Of a DNA stretch of 64,000 bases, positions 1 to 8,403 are shown in pieces. The stretch lies in the NCBI GenBank assembly GCA_947625475.1, contig CANQOL010000016.1, positions 1-64,000 on the forward strand. Direction: 5' to 3'. The notes under the pieces were generated by a model. That model made no database searches, was not told where the DNA came from, and saw only the letters and a list, made by a program, of their open reading frames with translations. Made by a program: the position numbers and the translations under genes. This DNA comes from an uncultured Acetatifactor sp. (GTDB lineage Bacteria; Bacillota; Clostridia; Lachnospirales; Lachnospiraceae). The number at the start of each line of letters is the position of its first letter. The stretch's first letter is position 1.

Positions 1-1193
1 TCTGTATAACCTAAAAAGCATTCCAAATATCTTAAACAGTTAAAATACGAATTAATACATACTTCTTTGTCTAAATATATTCCTCCATTCTCATAAATAT
101 ATTTTATGGCAAAATAATGTCCTAATTCTTCAAAATGTTTGTTAGCATATGCCTTTTTTGTAAATTCATTTATGGAAATATCACATGTATTTGCATTCAT
201 TTTAAATATTGATGTTTTGCTTCCTTCAAAATAAACCTCATTTCTGTACTCCTTTTCTTTAATCTCATCTATATCATTATAAAAATCGTTTATAACAATA
301 TTATATGGGAATGGATTATCCATCCGTAAAAATGGTTGTAATCGTGAAAAAAAAGCATCACTAGTTACATTTTTGTTTACGAGTAATTGTTCCTTAAGCT
401 CCAACAAATAACATATATATTCATCCGCAAACGGCCACCTATTACGTATATCGTCCGTTATTCTTTTGGCCACAGACCCCATAAATATATCTTTATATTT
501 TTCCGGAATATTCTCTAATGCGTATTTACATGCCTTGATTGAATCTAAGTTTCTTACGGATTTTAGAGTATTTACACTGGAATCTTCTCTAATAATGTAA
601 TAATACAGTGGTATATCAATATATTGAATTATTTTTGCATGAGAAATCAGAACCGGAACATACGCCAGATCTTCAAAGACAAAATCCTCAGGGATCATCC
701 CGCACTCAACAAATAATTCTTTTTTTATCACTTTGTTCCAAAATACCATGCTCCCATCTTTCAGATAATATTCTATGGTTGGATTAAGTGATCTTCTATT
801 GATAGTCACTTTTGTACCACGTACCTCATAGCAAGGATAGCATACAATATCGCACAAATTATTTTTTAAATAATCGTTAATTATTTCTATTGCATTGTAA
901 TCGTAATAATCATCTGCATCTGCAAACGCAATATACTCACCCTTTGCGTGCTTTAGTCCCTCATTCCTCCCCCCTCCTGGACCGTCTGTATGATTAATGT
1001 GATAAACATATAAATTAGAAAATCTATCCGCATATTCTTCAATAATTCTTAGGGTGTCATCTGTTGAGCCATTATCTATAACTAGAATTTCAAATCCACT
1101 AAAAGATTGATAAACTAAAGAATCCAAACACCTATCAATAAACGCCTCTCCATTGTATACTGGGACAATTAAAGAAATTCTAATATCATTCAT
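1..1193 (-). CDS. Glycosyltransferase family 2 with GT32-like C-terminal region (partial, runs off left edge)
   Basis: The reading frame begins at an ATG at 1193 and stays open to the window edge, giving at least 397 residues. The start MNDIRISLIVPVYNGE and the later FADADDYYDY are the nucleotide-binding and DXD hallmarks of GT-A family 2 glycosyltransferases. After about residue 330 the sequence reads YANKHFEELGHYFAIKYIY and then ENGGIYLDKEV, which resembles the DXD segment of GT32-type capsular transferases (usually YGGIYLDTDV) with DKE replacing DTD. The start overlaps the end of the upstream gene by 8 nt, so the two are translationally coupled. Base composition is very AT-rich compared with everything beyond 3.5 kb. 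Sugar specificity cannot be read. The GT2 call is firm; the GT32-like tail is an inference from one motif, and the C-terminus is not visible. Confidence 0.85.
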   Translation of the reverse strand, partial: MNDIRISLIVPVYNGEAFIDRCLDSLVYQSFSGFEILVIDNGSTDDTLRIIEEYADRFSNLYVYHINHTDGPGGGRNEGLKHAKGEYIAFADADDYYDYNAIEIINDYLKNNLCDIVCYPCYEVRGTKVTINRRSLNPTIEYYLKDGSMVFWNKVIKKELFVECGMIPEDFVFEDLAYVPVLISHAKIIQYIDIPLYYYIIREDSSVNTLKSVRNLDSIKACKYALENIPEKYKDIFMGSVAKRITDDIRNRWPFADEYICYLLELKEQLLVNKNVTSDAFFSRLQPFLRMDNPFPYNIVINDFYNDIDEIKEKEYRNEVYFEGSKTSIFKMNANTCDISINEFTKKAYANKHFEELGHYFAIKYIYENGGIYLDKEVCINSYFNCLRYLECFLGYT

Positions 1194-3516
1194 AATCAAT
1201 TCCTCCTGCAACATATGTTAGGACCTCATTGAGCTCAATATCATTTTCTGGCATAAATACAGAATCTGTAATTTCAAGTTCACGGCATCTTTTTACAAAG
1301 TTTTTAAATGTGTTGGTTTTTCTTAAATTCATTTTTCCTATAATAAAATTATGCATGCTAACATATATATTCTTACCTTTTAGCAATAGAATCCAAGACA
1401 AATATTTACTACTATATGCTGAAAAAATAACTCTAGGAGTATTCCATAATGCACATTCTAATTCTCCTCCGCAATTTAAATAAACCTTATATCCTTTTCT
1501 TCTATAGAACTGCAGACTATCCTCAGAAAAACATATAATAGCAAATTTTTCTATACCGACTCTAGAACTTAACCTTCCAATTAATTCGCATTCATTTGTA
1601 AATATTTTATTGGCAAAAAATTCACCTTCTACGTAAAGATATTTTTCACGAATGCATATTTTATCTTCTACAAATATATCTAGTATATTTACATTAACAC
1701 TTGGTTGCAATCTTTCGATAGGAATTGTCGTATTTAAAGTAAATAATTGGGGAGATATTAATATTAAATCCCTTATCCTCCTTCTTATAGGAATTTTTTC
1801 AAGCCAGTCTATAACATTTGTCAAATAAATAGACATATTAGGATTATCTAAAATATGTATATCAATATTACACACCTCAAAATTTTTAGTAAGCTCATTA
1901 TCCTTCAAAAGTGACAAATTTGAAAAATAAATTTCTGAATATTCAACTAGCTTATTTAATGTTAATCCATCAAACCCCAAAAAATGTTCATATTTTTCGC
2001 CATTTAATAATTTAATTACATTGTCATTTAAACTACCCGAATCAATTATTATATCAAACTTGTTGTTACTGCCTTCGCAAACACAATTAAACAAATAAAC
2101 ATCCATCATGGAATTGCAAACAAATAATTTCTTTTCAGACTGTACATTAATAGAAATCGTCTCCCCTAAAAATACAGCAGCAGCTTCTATATCCTTCCCA
2201 TATTTAATTCCTTTATTAAGCAAATTATCAAATAAATAGTATTTTTTTAACTGTGCAACATGTTTTATAAAATTGCTGGTTTGTTCCTGCGTATATCCCA
2301 ACATCAAGGCATTCTTAATTTGCTTTTCTATCTCGTTTTTATCAAAGGCATCATAAGTACAGCCCTTTTGTCTTAATTGAATATATCCCAACATTACAAC
2401 GGGCTTTTCTCTTATTAACGCTGCATAGGCACATTGGGATAGTATAGTTACAACAACATCCACGTAATCAATTAAGTCATTTAAATCAACATTATCTACA
2501 ATAATTACATTTTCATTTTTATCCGCGACAAAACATTTACCATATTTAAGCATTAAAGGATGTGGTTTATAAACCAAGTTCCAATTATTTTTCTTTGCCA
2601 ATTCACTCAAATAAATTGCAGCTTCATCACTATTTTTAAATATTGGTGAGTGAAATTGTTTTGTATGGTCAGTATATGGGAAAATGCCTGACTCAAAATC
2701 ATTTTGACCTGTATATAAAATAATTGGTTTATTTGCATCAATTTTATTTCCTAATGCCTTCTTTAAATCACATTTAGGTTGAAGATTTCTATTTGCTTTC
2801 TCATTCCTCAGCTTTTTAACAATTTCGGATGCTTCTAAAAATTCATTTTTGGAGATTTCCAAATTATTAAATGCAGTAGAATGAACTGCCGGATAACTTT
2901 CACCCATTTGTCCATCAATCTCTAACGCAAATGTTCCTGGTAAAGAACCATGCTCCCAAAATATATTTTTTATAGATTTCTCGTTACATATTTTTTCAAA
3001 AATATCATGTAAAACATTAAATTCGTTCCAATAAACAACGGCCACAGGTTGTAAACTTTCAATTAACTGTAAATAATATTTATAAACATAGTATATCAAC
3101 CACTCTGCATAACCCCTTCCCATAGTATCATGCCATGAATACAATACATCCACTGCCCTTCTTAAATACTCTTTAGCGGAAATCTCGTTCCTAATTTTCT
3201 CAGGAACGTCTAATTCGAAATTAGGATCAAATTGTCCACTTGCCGCAGTTCTTGGAACCGTTAAATAATCAAAGGGGATTAATCTTTTCGCCTTTTCATC
3301 ACTTACACCTATGGATTCATTCAGCACAAAAAAATAAGTATTTTCTAACCTCTTTCTTAACTCTATCATGTAATTGCATGTGCCTTTATCAAAAGCCAAC
3401 ATATGACCAATAAAGATAATCGTATTTTGTTTTTCTGGAACCACAATCCTCTGTATTCGTTCCAAAAAATTTTCAAACATATCAATAAAATCTGCTTTTG
3501 ACTTAACCCATTCCAT
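1186..3516 (-). CDS. Capsule polysaccharide biosynthesis-type transferase with an extra C-terminal domain
   Basis: This 776-aa protein has, over residues ~20-460, the layout of capsule biosynthesis (KpsS/LipB-like) proteins: VVYWNEFNVLHDIFEKI, FWEHGSLPG, a GT-B-like second half with ILYTGQND, LVYKPHPLM and VDVVVTILSQCAYAALIREKP. That family transfers sugars, often Kdo-like acids, onto capsule lipid anchors or chains. Residues ~470-776 form a second region I do not recognise; it looks alpha/beta and has ILDNPN, SAYSSKYLSW and YVSMHNFIIG, vaguely GT-B-like. The gene lies 14 nt downstream of the Gfo/Idh gene and overlaps the next transferase by 8 nt. Its AT-rich composition contrasts sharply with the GC-rich genes before it, suggesting separate acquisition. 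The capsule role is likely; the donor sugar and the tail function are unknown. Confidence 0.75.
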   Translation of the reverse strand: MEWVKSKADFIDMFENFLERIQRIVVPEKQNTIIFIGHMLAFDKGTCNYMIELRKRLENTYFFVLNESIGVSDEKAKRLIPFDYLTVPRTAASGQFDPNFELDVPEKIRNEISAKEYLRRAVDVLYSWHDTMGRGYAEWLIYYVYKYYLQLIESLQPVAVVYWNEFNVLHDIFEKICNEKSIKNIFWEHGSLPGTFALEIDGQMGESYPAVHSTAFNNLEISKNEFLEASEIVKKLRNEKANRNLQPKCDLKKALGNKIDANKPIILYTGQNDFESGIFPYTDHTKQFHSPIFKNSDEAAIYLSELAKKNNWNLVYKPHPLMLKYGKCFVADKNENVIIVDNVDLNDLIDYVDVVVTILSQCAYAALIREKPVVMLGYIQLRQKGCTYDAFDKNEIEKQIKNALMLGYTQEQTSNFIKHVAQLKKYYLFDNLLNKGIKYGKDIEAAAVFLGETISINVQSEKKLFVCNSMMDVYLFNCVCEGSNNKFDIIIDSGSLNDNVIKLLNGEKYEHFLGFDGLTLNKLVEYSEIYFSNLSLLKDNELTKNFEVCNIDIHILDNPNMSIYLTNVIDWLEKIPIRRRIRDLILISPQLFTLNTTIPIERLQPSVNVNILDIFVEDKICIREKYLYVEGEFFANKIFTNECELIGRLSSRVGIEKFAIICFSEDSLQFYRRKGYKVYLNCGGELECALWNTPRVIFSAYSSKYLSWILLLKGKNIYVSMHNFIIGKMNLRKTNTFKNFVKRCRELEITDSVFMPENDIELNEVLTYVAGGIDYE

Positions 3517-3530
3517 TTCATATCTCTCCT

Positions 3531-4529
3531 TTATTTATAGATCCCTTCCAGCATCTCCATCAAATTCACCGCGTGCTCAATAGTCCCCTGTCTGATGGGT
3601 TTCCCCTCCGCGACGGCGTCGTAGAATTCCTTCATCTCATAGTCCCAGGACTCATCCGTGTCAAAACACATGGTATGCTCCACCGGCTTGCCAAGTCCGC
3701 CCGTCCTGCATTCCAGATCCTTGCGGTAATAGGTGATCCGCTCCTCCCCGTAGCTCATGGTGGAGGTCAGCAGTCCGTTCAGGGAGATAAAGCCCTCCGT
3801 ACAGATCAGATCCAGACTGAATTTATGCCTCCACTGGATTGCGCTGGAGTGCAGGGAGGCAACCTTTCCGTCCTCCGTCCTCAGGATGGAGAACGCGGAA
3901 TCCTCCGTGGGCATGTCCTTCCAGACCAACTGATCCACGGTACTCTGTATATTGGTGAACTTTCCCATAAAATAGTACATCAGATCCAGCATATGGATCC
4001 CCTGATCCAGCATAATGCCGCCTCCGGAGATCTCCTTCTTGTTCCGCCACTCGCTCTGAAAGGCGGGAGTCCCGGCCTTCCCGTAGACCCCCCTGGCACA
4101 CACCACGTCTCCCAGGATCTTGGAGTCCAGCAGGGCCTTTGCCTCAATGACCGAATTGTGATATCTGTGATTAAATCCAAACTTCAGGATGGGATTCTGC
4201 GCCCTGCTGCAGGCGTCCCTCATCCGAAGGGTGTCGCTTAAATTGCGTCCCGGCGGCTTCTCCGAGAACACAGCGTACCCCCTATCCAGCGCATAGCAGA
4301 CTATGTCCGGGATCGTCACATTGAAGGTGCATACCATGACGGCGTCCGCTTCGCTCTCATCCAGGCACTTCTTCCAGTCCGTGTAGGTTTTCTCCTGATA
4401 TCCCGCCAGATTGGCCGGGTTGGTATCGCAGACCGCCGTGACCTCATACCCGCCGTGACGCTTCATGGCGTCGTAGCGCGTCCTTCCCATGCGGCCCATC
4501 CCCAGGATCACCGTTCTGACCTTTTTCAT
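3531..4529 (-). CDS. Gfo/Idh/MocA family oxidoreductase
   Basis: A 332-aa NAD(P)-dependent sugar dehydrogenase-like protein. The N-terminal Rossmann fold starts VILGMGRMGRTRYDAM, and residues near 93 read FSEKPPGRN, matching the EKP motif whose lysine is catalytic in this family. GGGIMLDQGIHMLDLMYY gives the C-terminal alpha/beta domain signature with the conserved DxGxHxxD. Family members oxidise or reduce a ring or chain hydroxyl of sugars, inositols or nucleotide sugars. It is the last GC-rich gene of the leftward unit and sits 4 nt from the methyltransferase gene. Context points to making or modifying a surface sugar, but the substrate cannot be determined. Confidence 0.88.
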   Translation of the reverse strand: MKKVRTVILGMGRMGRTRYDAMKRHGGYEVTAVCDTNPANLAGYQEKTYTDWKKCLDESEADAVMVCTFNVTIPDIVCYALDRGYAVFSEKPPGRNLSDTLRMRDACSRAQNPILKFGFNHRYHNSVIEAKALLDSKILGDVVCARGVYGKAGTPAFQSEWRNKKEISGGGIMLDQGIHMLDLMYYFMGKFTNIQSTVDQLVWKDMPTEDSAFSILRTEDGKVASLHSSAIQWRHKFSLDLICTEGFISLNGLLTSTMSYGEERITYYRKDLECRTGGLGKPVEHTMCFDTDESWDYEMKEFYDAVAEGKPIRQGTIEHAVNLMEMLEGIYK

Positions 4530-4533
4530 CCTC

Positions 4534-5490
4534 TCACCTCTTTTTTGCGACGACCTGGGCGAAAGAGCTCAGCCCGCTTTTCTGGAGAAACTGCTGGAAG
4601 TCCGCCATAACGGCTCCGTCCGCGTTGTCCAGCAGATATTTTACAAAAAAGTTCGTGTCCTCGATCCGCTCCCGGTTCTTCAAAACGGCTTCCATGTCCC
4701 GCGTTCCGGGAGTGGTGATCTCCAGGAGGTCGAACCCTGCCTGATCCAGTATGATCTCCAGCCCTCTCTTGGACGGCAGCATAATATGTTCATAGGGGAA
4801 AATATTGTCCGTCCCCCCCTTTAGGGTCAGAATGTCAAAGCCGCTTCCCAGCCTGGTGTTCAGGATCAATATGCCGTCGTCCTTTAACGCCCTTCGGATC
4901 TGCTTTAAGGACTCGGCCGGCATGCACTCATGCTGCAGCTGATTGAGATACAAAACCACATCCGCCTGCTCAATATGAGGGCTCTCCAGGGGGAACAGGG
5001 AATTCCTGAGCTCGTACCTTCCGCAGAGCTTGGACTCCTGGAACAGCTCCATGTAGCCGGTATATTTATTTCCGAAATCAATGAGATCCAGCCGGGTATT
5101 CCTGCCCAGATAACGGTAGGTCCGGTATTCCGCCCACATGACAAAATCCGCCCAGATGCCCCTGCGCCTCTGAACTGCCTGGGACTGATAGGCGTCGGAG
5201 CAGCGCAGCTCCTTCATCTCCGGAAGCTCCAGGTATTCCGCGCATGTTTCCGGATCAATGGGGACAAAGATACTGTCGCAGTCGTCACAGAATCTGTAAT
5301 TGACGTCCCAGCGCTGGAAGATAAATCTCGTATTCCTTGAACCGCAGACAGGGCAGACCTCCGTTTCCGTTTTCAGAGGGTGGGTGATCACAAAATTCTG
5401 GGCGATCTGTTTTTCTCTCTGAAAAAGCTGCGAATCCTGCAGAGCGCCCCTCTCCCCGGCCGGTTCTGCATAGTCATAGGCCCTTAGCAT
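4534..5490 (-). CDS. Class I SAM methyltransferase-like protein with N-terminal zinc-finger-like cluster
   Basis: The protein is 318 aa from the ATG at 5490, chosen because GGAGG stands 6 nt upstream on the coding strand; a longer frame to 5520 has no ribosome site. Near residue 45 CPVCGSRN and then FCDDCDSIF form a C-X2-C...C-X2-C zinc-binding pair, as in sugar C-methyltransferases and related proteins. The middle contains LDLIDFGNKYTGYMEL, ADVVLYLNQLQHE and LKDDGILILNTR, which fit the later strands of a class I methyltransferase fold, although the usual GxGxG loop is degenerate (DFGNKYTGY). It overlaps the preceding phosphatase gene by 17 nt. It may methylate the sugar made by this operon or be a non-catalytic homologue. 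Confidence 0.68.
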   Translation of the reverse strand: MLRAYDYAEPAGERGALQDSQLFQREKQIAQNFVITHPLKTETEVCPVCGSRNTRFIFQRWDVNYRFCDDCDSIFVPIDPETCAEYLELPEMKELRCSDAYQSQAVQRRRGIWADFVMWAEYRTYRYLGRNTRLDLIDFGNKYTGYMELFQESKLCGRYELRNSLFPLESPHIEQADVVLYLNQLQHECMPAESLKQIRRALKDDGILILNTRLGSGFDILTLKGGTDNIFPYEHIMLPSKRGLEIILDQAGFDLLEITTPGTRDMEAVLKNRERIEDTNFFVKYLLDNADGAVMADFQQFLQKSGLSSFAQVVAKKR

Positions 5491-6229
5491 AATAGTCCTC
5501 CATGAGTTCTTCGGTGGCAAAGCACTGGCAGATACACTTGCTGTCCTGTAAGAGCTTCAGCACGGTGCAGCCTCCCGCCGCGTTGACCAGCGCCACAGCC
5601 GCGGCCACATCCCAGATCATGATTTCATCCTCAAAGTACGCGTCAAATCTGCCGCAGGCCACAAATGTGCCCATAATGGCCGCCGCCCCCAGCATACGGA
5701 CCTTTTTAAAGCTCTGCACCTGCTTCACAAACTGAGTCAGGCTCTCGGTATCATAGGCCCTCTTCACCGGAAAACCTGTGGCCATAACCGCCTGTCCGGT
5801 CTCCTTGATGCCGGAAGGGCGGATTTCCTCACCGTTCAGGAAGGCTCCACAGCCTCCCTCCCCGTAAAAGAGCTCTCCCTTCATAAAGCGGTTGACCACG
5901 CCCAGGACGGGCCTGCCATCCCGCCAGAGAGCCACCGACACGCAGGCCATCTCGTCCATCCCTTTGAAATAATTGATGGTGCCGTCCAGGGGATCAATGA
6001 TCCAGCACTGGCTGCCTTCCTCCCCCTTAAAGCCGTACTCCTCCGACAGAATGGGAAGGCCGCTCTCCTCCAGGATATCCATGAGGATCTTTTCGCTCAT
6101 CCTATCGGAGGAGAGCTTAATATCCTTTCCCTCCAGCGCGTCTACATGAATCCCTTCTCTTTTTTTCAGAAAATTGCCGGCCTCTGTGGCCGCCCGAATC
6201 GCCAGCGACAGATACTCACTTTTCTCCAA
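5474..6229 (-). CDS. Inositol monophosphatase family sugar/nucleotide phosphatase
   Basis: A 251-aa member of the IMPase/CysQ superfamily of Mg2+-dependent phosphatases. It shows WIIDPLDGTINYFKG, the metal-binding D-P-L-D-G-T motif, plus LSEEYG upstream (metal ligand Glu) and IWDVAAAVALVNAAGG, the second signature. The start is a TTG at 6229 with GGAGG nine bases upstream, nested in the end of the dehydrogenase gene (14 nt overlap). In this operon it is best read as removing phosphate from a sugar phosphate made by the SIS isomerase or dehydrogenase. A housekeeping role in PAP or inositol phosphate hydrolysis cannot be excluded. Confidence 0.87.
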   Translation of the reverse strand: MEKSEYLSLAIRAATEAGNFLKKREGIHVDALEGKDIKLSSDRMSEKILMDILEESGLPILSEEYGFKGEEGSQCWIIDPLDGTINYFKGMDEMACVSVALWRDGRPVLGVVNRFMKGELFYGEGGCGAFLNGEEIRPSGIKETGQAVMATGFPVKRAYDTESLTQFVKQVQSFKKVRMLGAAAIMGTFVACGRFDAYFEDEIMIWDVAAAVALVNAAGGCTVLKLLQDSKCICQCFATEELMEDYYAKGL

Positions 6230-7115
6230 GGCCCAGATCCTCCAGTAAATTGCGCACCGCTTCCGTCTCCATGGACTCCCGGCACAGGCTGTTGTAGGTG
6301 GAAATATGAGGTGTCAGGATCGCGTTTTCACAGGCAAGGAGCCTGCCCTCATAGGGCTCCTGCCAAAACACGTCTCCCCAGTAATGAGAGACCTTCCCGC
6401 TCTTTAAATTTTCATAGAGGGCGTCCTCGTTTACCAGCGCCCCCCTGGCGCAGTTTAAGATGACGACCCCCTCCTTCATGCGGGAAAAGGTCTCGGGAGT
6501 GAGGATCTCATCCTTGCCGGAGGCGTGCAGCGTGACCACATCCGCCTTGGCCAGGGCCTCTCCCAGATCCGGCTCCGACACCTGGGGCTGGTAGGGATCA
6601 TACACCGAAATATTGCTTCCCAGAGCCCGCAGGTGATCCGCAAATCTTCTTCCGATGCGCCCGTACCCTACAAACAGCACATTGAGTCCGATCAGAGAAA
6701 AACCGATCCTCTTTTTCCATATATGATTGTGTACATCCCTGTCACAGGGAATAATCTCATGTCCGATGGTCAGCAGCGCGGCCAGAGCCATCTCCGCCAC
6801 CGCGGCCGTGGGCGCATCCGGGGTGTTGGACACCTTGATCCCGTGCCGTTTTGCCGCCTCCTGATCCACATTGTCCATGCCGATGCCGATCCTTGCGATG
6901 GCCTTTAAATCCGGCGCCTTTGACAGTACCTCCTCGTCCAGCGTCTCCAGTCCCGCCAGCAGCCCGTCCGCTCCCTGCAGATGGGCGATTGTCTCCTCCA
7001 CCGTCAGCTTTCTGCCGTACGGATTCTTCACCACCTCGATCCCCTTTTCCCACAAAAGGCGGATCGCCTTCTCACTGTTTGCGGCAAAGGAAGATGCCCC
7101 TACTACGACTTTCAT
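6216..7115 (-). CDS. D-isomer 2-hydroxyacid dehydrogenase (phosphoglycerate dehydrogenase-like)
   Basis: A 299-aa NAD-dependent dehydrogenase starting at the ATG at 7115, preceded by AAGGAGG, where its A is shared with the TGA of the SIS gene. The family pattern is complete: catalytic-domain GLETLDEEVL and ARIGIGMDNVD, Rossmann loop VGYGRIGRRFADHLRALG, the arginine segment LNCARGALVNEDAL, the glutamate in WQEPYEG, and the histidine in LTPHISTYN. At this length it lacks the extra regulatory domains of many SerA proteins. With a sugar isomerase and cytidylyltransferase next to it, it may oxidise a sugar-derived 2-hydroxyacid, giving the acid that is later activated. That role is inference. Confidence 0.86.
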   Translation of the reverse strand: MKVVVGASSFAANSEKAIRLLWEKGIEVVKNPYGRKLTVEETIAHLQGADGLLAGLETLDEEVLSKAPDLKAIARIGIGMDNVDQEAAKRHGIKVSNTPDAPTAAVAEMALAALLTIGHEIIPCDRDVHNHIWKKRIGFSLIGLNVLFVGYGRIGRRFADHLRALGSNISVYDPYQPQVSEPDLGEALAKADVVTLHASGKDEILTPETFSRMKEGVVILNCARGALVNEDALYENLKSGKVSHYWGDVFWQEPYEGRLLACENAILTPHISTYNSLCRESMETEAVRNLLEDLGLGEK

Positions 7116-7708
7116 CAATGTCTGCCTCCTTTATACTTGTCCAGATACAGATCCAGCCAGCAGTGGAGCAGTACGGCGTGGGCGGACTCCACCATGCCGT
7201 AGGTTGCCAGCGGCACATAAAAATTCAGATCCCCCAGCCCTCTGGACGCATTGTCCTCCCTCTTGCCGGAGAGAGTCACGGCAAAGACGCCCAGCTCTCT
7301 GGCTTTTTGAAGGGCTTTCACAATATTCGGGGAATTGCCCGAAGAGGAAACCGTGATCAGCATATCTTTTTCTCCCAGCATCTTGCCGATCCGGTATGCG
7401 AAAACGTCCTCGTAGGAAATATCGTTGCTGATGGCCGTGATATGGGATGTCTCGGAGCAGGTCTGGGTCAGGAAATCCGCGTTCTGAAAGCAGTCGTGGG
7501 ACATGTGTTCCGCCATAGTGGCGCTGGCGCCGTTTCCGCAGAAAAAGAACACGCCCCTCTGCTTTCTTTTTTCCTCGCACAGATCGGCCCACTGCTCCAG
7601 AGCCGCATCCGGATCCAGCACGCGGCCCTGACCGTCTGTGGCAATCAGGCTGCTAAGTCCCATGTGAATGTCCGCGTAATAATCGGACGAATACTTTCTG
7701 CAGTTCAT
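7115..7708 (-). CDS. SIS-domain isomerase, GmhA-like
   Basis: A 197-aa SIS-fold protein resembling sedoheptulose-7-phosphate isomerase GmhA. The sequence FFFCGNGASATMAEHMSHD contains the GNGxSAxxAxH phosphate-binding loop typical of GmhA/DiaA proteins, and ITVSSSGNSPNIVKALQKA is the SIS serine loop. AYRIGKMLGEKDML and a C-terminal MVESAHAVLLHCWLDLY also fit. GmhA enzymes make heptose-7-phosphate from sedoheptulose-7-phosphate; other relatives bind other phosphosugars. It overlaps the cytidylyltransferase gene by 4 nt and abuts the dehydrogenase gene, so it is one step of the same pathway. The exact phosphosugar is not shown. Confidence 0.85.
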   Translation of the reverse strand: MNCRKYSSDYYADIHMGLSSLIATDGQGRVLDPDAALEQWADLCEEKRKQRGVFFFCGNGASATMAEHMSHDCFQNADFLTQTCSETSHITAISNDISYEDVFAYRIGKMLGEKDMLITVSSSGNSPNIVKALQKARELGVFAVTLSGKREDNASRGLGDLNFYVPLATYGMVESAHAVLLHCWLDLYLDKYKGGRH

Positions 7709-8403
7709 AGCTCCATATACCTCTCTTCAAACGGATGTATTCTGGACATCAGGATCCCCTCCGCAATGTTCCAGTCCTCCGGTGTGTCCAGATCACAGGA
7801 CTCGTCCTTGGGGATGGGGAATCTCCCCAGACGCCCGCCGAAAACAGGGTTGATTCCCTGCTCCTGCAGCCTCATGAAGGTTTCCCGTCTCCATGCGGTC
7901 AGCGCCCAGCATACCGACTCTGCGGGCTCCAACAGCTGGCTGTTTACCTTTTTCTCCAAGGTAAAATTCAGTGGCTCCCCCCGGTAGAAGATCTCTTCCC
8001 TTTCCGCGATCACGGAGAGCACTGTGTCAAACTCGTTTTCTTCCACATAATCCAGGAAGTGCCTGAGGGTATCCTGGCGCAGCATGGGGGAAGTGGGATT
8101 GATCATGACCACATAATCGCAGTCGTGCTTTTCCATAAATTCGTATGTAAACTCCCGGTTGGTGGCGGTATCTCCGGCCAGCTCCGGGGGGCGCCGGTGA
8201 AAGCAGATTCCCATATCCTCAGCGATTTTCCCCAGCTCCCCGCTCTCCGTATTGACCCAGACGCTCTGAAATCTCTTTTCCTTTTGGGCCAGCTCTATGG
8301 GATACTGGATCAGCGGCTTCTCCCCCATATATCGGATGTTTTTCTTTGGGATCCTCTTGGAGCCGAGTCTCGCCGGGATCATTGCAATGTACCGTTTGCT
8401 CAT
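7705..8403 (-). CDS. Acylneuraminate/sugar-acid cytidylyltransferase (NeuA/KdsB-like)
   Basis: A 232-aa CTP-transferase. MIPARLGSKRIPKKNIR is the nucleotide-binding signature of CMP-sialic acid synthetases, followed by GEKPLIQYPIELA, VWVNTESGELGKIAE and VMINPTSPMLRQDTL, all typical of the NeuA branch. The reaction is CTP plus a sugar acid (or a sugar phosphate in distant relatives) giving an activated CMP- or CDP-sugar. The 4-nt overlaps on both sides indicate tight translational coupling. No neuB-like condensing enzyme or UDP-GlcNAc 2-epimerase is visible in the window, so sialic acid itself is not supported; a different sugar acid or phosphate is more likely. Confidence 0.87.
   Translation of the reverse strand: MSKRYIAMIPARLGSKRIPKKNIRYMGEKPLIQYPIELAQKEKRFQSVWVNTESGELGKIAEDMGICFHRRPPELAGDTATNREFTYEFMEKHDCDYVVMINPTSPMLRQDTLRHFLDYVEENEFDTVLSVIAEREEIFYRGEPLNFTLEKKVNSQLLEPAESVCWALTAWRRETFMRLQEQGINPVFGGRLGRFPIPKDESCDLDTPEDWNIAEGILMSRIHPFEERYMEL

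Noticed and set aside
7705-8403. Sialic acid biosynthesis locus
   Set aside because: A NeuA-like cytidylyltransferase and a YhcH-like protein are present, but neuB, neuC and a sialyltransferase are not recognisable in the window.
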